A stretch of DNA of 7,873 nt from Pseudomonadota bacterium (GTDB lineage: Bacteria; Pseudomonadota; Alphaproteobacteria; Rhizobiales; Xanthobacteraceae). Under the pieces are notes generated by a model, which worked only from the letters and a program-made list of their open reading frames with translations, did not search any database and had not been told where the DNA came from. This document shows, piece by piece, positions 5,785 through 7,873 of this stretch (positions are counted from its first letter, which is position 1; each line of letters opens with the position of its first letter). Made by a program: the position numbers and the translations under genes. The DNA lies in the NCBI GenBank assembly GCA_023392205.1, contig JAEVZN010000043.1:1-7873 (forward strand). The letters are read 5' to 3'.

Positions 5785-6666
5785 ATGGCCCGAAAAACGA
5801 CTGCCCCTGCCCGCGCGCCGGCAAAAAAACGCAAGAGCGCTGCGAGAAGCGCCGCCAAGCGTCCGGGCAAGCCCGCCGGCAAGCGTAAAGCCGCTGCAGC
5901 GGCCGGCACCGCCCGATCATCCAAAGCCGCTGTAAAGGCGGCCAGCGCCGGAAGGGCGGCCCGGCGCAAATCGCCCCCGGCGCAGGCGGTGGCCGATATG
6001 CAGGCGCTGCATGGCGATCTGCGGCCCTGGACGGAAGCCGAGGTGACAGAGGCCTTCCGCCGCTTCCAGGCTGTCGATCCGGCGCCCAAGGGCGAATTGC
6101 AGCATGTGAACCCCTTCACCCTGCTGGTCGCCGTGGTGCTGTCCGCGCAGGCCACCGATGCCGGCGTCAACAAGGCGACCCCCGCGCTATTCGCGCTGGC
6201 CGACGATCCGGACAAGATGGTGCAACTCGGCGAAGACAAGGTGCGCGACTGCATCAAGACCATCGGGCTTTACCGCAACAAGGCCAAAAACGTCATCGCG
6301 CTGTCGGAGCGGCTGATCGCCGAGCATGGCGGCATAGTGCCAGGCGACCGCGATTTGCTGGAGAAGTTGCCGGGCGTCGGCCGCAAGACGGCGAATGTCG
6401 TACTCAACATGGCCTTCGGCCAGCCGACCATGGCGGTCGACACGCATGTCTTTCGCGTCGCCAACCGGACCGGTCTCGCGCCCGGCAAGAACCCCCTCGA
6501 GGTTGAATTGAAACTGGTCGAGATCATCCCGGCGGAATTCATGATGCATGCGCATCACTGGCTGATCCTGCACGGCCGATATACGTGCCTTGCCCGCAAA
6601 CCGCTCTGCGAACGCTGCGTGATCGCGGACCTGTGCCGCTGGCCGGGGAAGAGCGTGGCGGTGTAG
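5785..6666 (+). CDS. nth: Endonuclease III (DNA glycosylase/AP lyase) with a basic N-terminal tail
   Basis: Nth removes oxidised pyrimidines from DNA and cuts the resulting abasic site, starting base excision repair. In this 293-residue protein the helix-hairpin-helix LPGVGRKTANVV (195-206) holds the catalytic Lys201, and Asp219 is in MAVDTHVFRVANR. A [4Fe-4S] cluster loop closes the domain with Cys268, Cys275, Cys278 and Cys284, an exact C-x6-C-x2-C-x5-C spacing. Residues 2-70 form an Ala/Lys/Arg/Pro-rich tail with no predicted fold, absent from the 211-residue E. coli enzyme. The ATG at 5785 is preferred because AGGGGA (5776-5781) lies just upstream. An ATG at 5998 would start the protein at MQALHGDL without the tail but has no good ribosome-binding site. 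The frame also stays open upstream to 5089, but that part is antisense to the two minus-strand genes. Confidence 0.95.
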   Translation: MARKTTAPARAPAKKRKSAARSAAKRPGKPAGKRKAAAAAGTARSSKAAVKAASAGRAARRKSPPAQAVADMQALHGDLRPWTEAEVTEAFRRFQAVDPAPKGELQHVNPFTLLVAVVLSAQATDAGVNKATPALFALADDPDKMVQLGEDKVRDCIKTIGLYRNKAKNVIALSERLIAEHGGIVPGDRDLLEKLPGVGRKTANVVLNMAFGQPTMAVDTHVFRVANRTGLAPGKNPLEVELKLVEIIPAEFMMHAHHWLILHGRYTCLARKPLCERCVIADLCRWPGKSVAV

Positions 6667-6674
6667 CGAAAGGC

Positions 6675-6731
6675 GTTCTCGAAGAACATTGCCGCGCGCT
6701 CAGCGCGCTCCCTCCCCCCTTGCGGAGGAGG
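6675..6731. repeat. Cluster of three inverted repeats between converging genes
   Basis: Three potential hairpins lie in the 96-base gap between the nth stop and the stop of the opposite-strand membrane gene. They are GTTCT/AGAAC (6675-6687, loop CGA), GCGCGC/GCGCGC (6694-6708, loop TCA) and CCTCC/GGAGG (6711-6728, loop of eight). The last, with its CCTCCCCCCTTGCGGAGG wording, resembles C-rich palindromes I recall as dispersed in alphaproteobacterial genomes. Each can fold in transcripts from either strand, so the group may serve as a shared 3' end for both genes. There is no T-run, so intrinsic termination is unproven. Confidence 0.5.
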
Positions 6732-6762
6732 TGAAACGAGTAACGACGATTGCGAGGTTTGC

Positions 6763-7494
6763 TCAAACCCCGACCGCGATCTCCGACGGCCGCCGCCCCG
6801 ACAGCTTCTTGTGCATGTGGACCATCAGCGCCATGCCGAAGAGCGGCGTGGCGAGATTGACGATCGGGATCGACACGAAGGCCGCGATCATCAGGCCCGC
6901 GGTGAACACCTGCAGGCGATGCGCCTTGCGCATCGCCTTCGCCTCCGCGGGGGGACGGAAGCGCATCGCGGCGAGTTCGAAATATTCGCGGCTCAGCAGA
7001 TAGGCTGCCGCCAGAATGAGAATGATGAAGCCAAGCCCGGCAAACAGAATGAACGGCAGCGCGATCAGATAGATCCCGATGGCGATCAGGGCGGTCTTGA
7101 TGCCTTCGAGCATCGAGCGGCTGAATGGCAGCGGCGTGCCGGGCACATCGGCGGGATAATATTCGCGCTCCACGAGTTCGGCGATCTCGTCGACGAAGAA
7201 GCTGCCGACCAGAGCCGTGACCGCCGGCATCAGGAAAATGCCGCCGACCACGATGCCGAGCGCCATGGCGATCGAGGCAAACCAGATGAGCCACGACAAC
7301 GGCGTCTTCGCATTCGGTCCAAGCGCGTTCTCCGCCCACAGCCCGCCGCTCACCGTCAGCCAGTCGAGAAACGTATAAAGTCCGAAGCCGATGGCGATGA
7401 TTGCCACCACGGCCAGCAGCATGGCCTTGATCAGCACCGACCGGAAGGGCGGGCTGACCATCTGTTGCAGGGCCTTGAACGCAGCGTCGAACAT
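6763..7494 (-). CDS. EI24 domain / CysZ-like integral membrane protein
   Basis: This 243-residue inner-membrane protein resembles the EI24/CysZ family, often annotated in Rhizobiales as a sulfate transporter family protein. Strongly hydrophobic stretches lie at about residues 22-43, 67-97, 132-167 and 196-225; the longer ones are probably hairpins. Family-like features are the N-terminal amphipathic FKALQQMVSPPFRSV, the loop EREYYPADVPG (109-119), LLSREYFELAAMRFR (166-180) and the Pro/Asn-containing SIPIVNLATPLFG (208-220). E. coli CysZ conducts sulfate, but no cys genes are present here and transport of sulfate by this protein is not shown. The ATG at 7494 has a strong Shine-Dalgarno, GGAGG (complement of 7500-7504), five bases upstream. 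The gene converges on nth, 96 bases away, and lies 91 bases downstream of an unrecognised gene on the same strand. Confidence 0.8.
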   Translation of the reverse strand: MFDAAFKALQQMVSPPFRSVLIKAMLLAVVAIIAIGFGLYTFLDWLTVSGGLWAENALGPNAKTPLSWLIWFASIAMALGIVVGGIFLMPAVTALVGSFFVDEIAELVEREYYPADVPGTPLPFSRSMLEGIKTALIAIGIYLIALPFILFAGLGFIILILAAAYLLSREYFELAAMRFRPPAEAKAMRKAHRLQVFTAGLMIAAFVSIPIVNLATPLFGMALMVHMHKKLSGRRPSEIAVGV

Positions 7495-7524
7495 CCGTCC
7501 CTCCAGGCGCTATGCCGGACACGA

Positions 7525-7552
7525 CAGATAAAGTGCCTGCGGCTGCGGACAA
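7525..7552 (-). promoter_or_regulatory. Possible promoter for the EI24/CysZ-like gene
   Basis: Reading the minus strand, TTGTCC (complement of 7547-7552) is followed after 16 bases by TATCTG (complement of 7525-7530). A start site about seven bases further on would leave a leader of roughly 24 bases, with the GGAGG ribosome-binding site near the gene start. The -10 match is poor, so this is only a candidate. The 91-base gap also allows cotranscription with the upstream gene. Confidence 0.25.
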
Positions 7553-7585
7553 GTGCGCGCCGCCTCCACGCTGGAAACTTTGGTA

Positions 7586-7873
7586 TCAGGCGGGCGTTCG
7601 GATGTCCGCGCCTTCGCCGGGAGCGATGCTTTCCGCCTCGACCACGGCGAGCGTTTCGGTGTGCTTTTCGATAGCGACGCAGACCGTCAGATCGGCCCAT
7701 TGCATCGCCTTGTAGTCGAACCCGTTATGGAGTGTCGGCTTGACCACTTCGAAGTATGGCGAGATGTCGAAATCGCGCGGCGCGTAGAGCGAGGAATGGC
7801 GGATTTCGAGAATCTCCTCGCGCGCGGAATAGCCCTCCACATGGCTGATTATCGGAAGGATCGGATAGCGCAC
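7586..7873 (-). CDS. Unrecognised protein, C-terminal part (gene runs off the window edge)
   Basis: The frame is open from the window edge to a TGA at 7588-7586, giving 95 or more residues. A GTG happens to be the very last codon at 7873, but nothing upstream can be seen, so whether it is the start is unknown. The visible protein has no hydrophobic membrane segment, no cysteine cluster and no nucleotide-binding loop. It reads as a soluble alpha/beta or beta-rich domain with RYPILPIISHVEGYS, LYAPRDFDISPYFEVVKP, and a hydrophobic strand DLTVCVAIEKH near the end. The C-terminus, EGADIRTPA, is polar and probably flexible. Codon use is GC-rich like the neighbours. I do not recognise the family. 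The gene is upstream of and in the same direction as the EI24/CysZ-like gene. Confidence 0.65.
   Translation of the reverse strand: MRYPILPIISHVEGYSAREEILEIRHSSLYAPRDFDISPYFEVVKPTLHNGFDYKAMQWADLTVCVAIEKHTETLAVVEAESIAPGEGADIRTPA

Noticed and set aside
6811..7674. A 287-codon plus-strand frame opposite the EI24/CysZ-like gene
   Set aside because: The translation is His/Arg/Asp/Gln-rich, as expected for the complement of hydrophobic membrane-segment codons.
1..7873. Search by eye for a defence island, phage genes, insertion sequences, CRISPR arrays, tRNA genes or a biosynthetic cluster
   Set aside because: All complete genes except two small families of unknown function are core metabolism or repair genes, codon and base composition look uniform, and no arrays or transposase motifs are present.

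Overview
The window is a gene-dense stretch of high-GC chromosome from an alphaproteobacterium, most likely of the order Hyphomicrobiales (Rhizobiales), in the Bradyrhizobium/Xanthobacteraceae neighbourhood. The basis is the gene content and order (dnaJ followed by a PmtA-type methyltransferase, pyrF, a DUF1330 gene, dapB and a short-form gpmA), the short 207-residue phosphoglycerate mutase, and an intergenic repeat of a kind I recall from that order. The assignment to order is reasonably firm. The family is a guess.

Layout. Bases 1-4292 are all on the plus strand: the 3' end of dnaJ, then pmtA, an NADPH-dependent FMN reductase, pyrF (overlapping the reductase by ATGA), a DUF1330 gene, dapB and gpmA. 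The spacing is operon-like except for 135 bases before pmtA, a 78-base gap holding a 9-bp hairpin before the reductase, and 95 bases holding a repeat before gpmA. Bases 4295-5763 are on the minus strand: a DUF2244 membrane protein gene, then an Ada/Ogt-type DNA methyltransferase gene. The latter meets gpmA tail to tail, with both stop codons inside a 16-bp palindrome. From 5785 nth (endonuclease III) runs on the plus strand, head to head with the DUF2244 gene across about 20 bases. Bases 6667-6762 are a hairpin-rich spacer between two converging genes. An EI24/CysZ-like membrane protein gene and the 3' part of an unrecognised gene follow on the minus strand.

The genes are housekeeping: protein folding (DnaJ), phosphatidylcholine synthesis (PmtA), pyrimidine synthesis (PyrF), lysine/diaminopimelate synthesis (DapB), glycolysis (GpmA) and DNA repair (Ada-like protein and Nth). 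No intergenic stretch exceeds 300 bases; the longest is 264-398. I see no RNA genes, insertion sequences, phage genes or CRISPR arrays. I did not find an undescribed multi-gene system. The observations most worth a second look are small: the basic tail on Nth, the palindrome shared by two stop codons, the very short divergent start region of nth and the DUF2244 gene, and the hairpins and repeats between genes.
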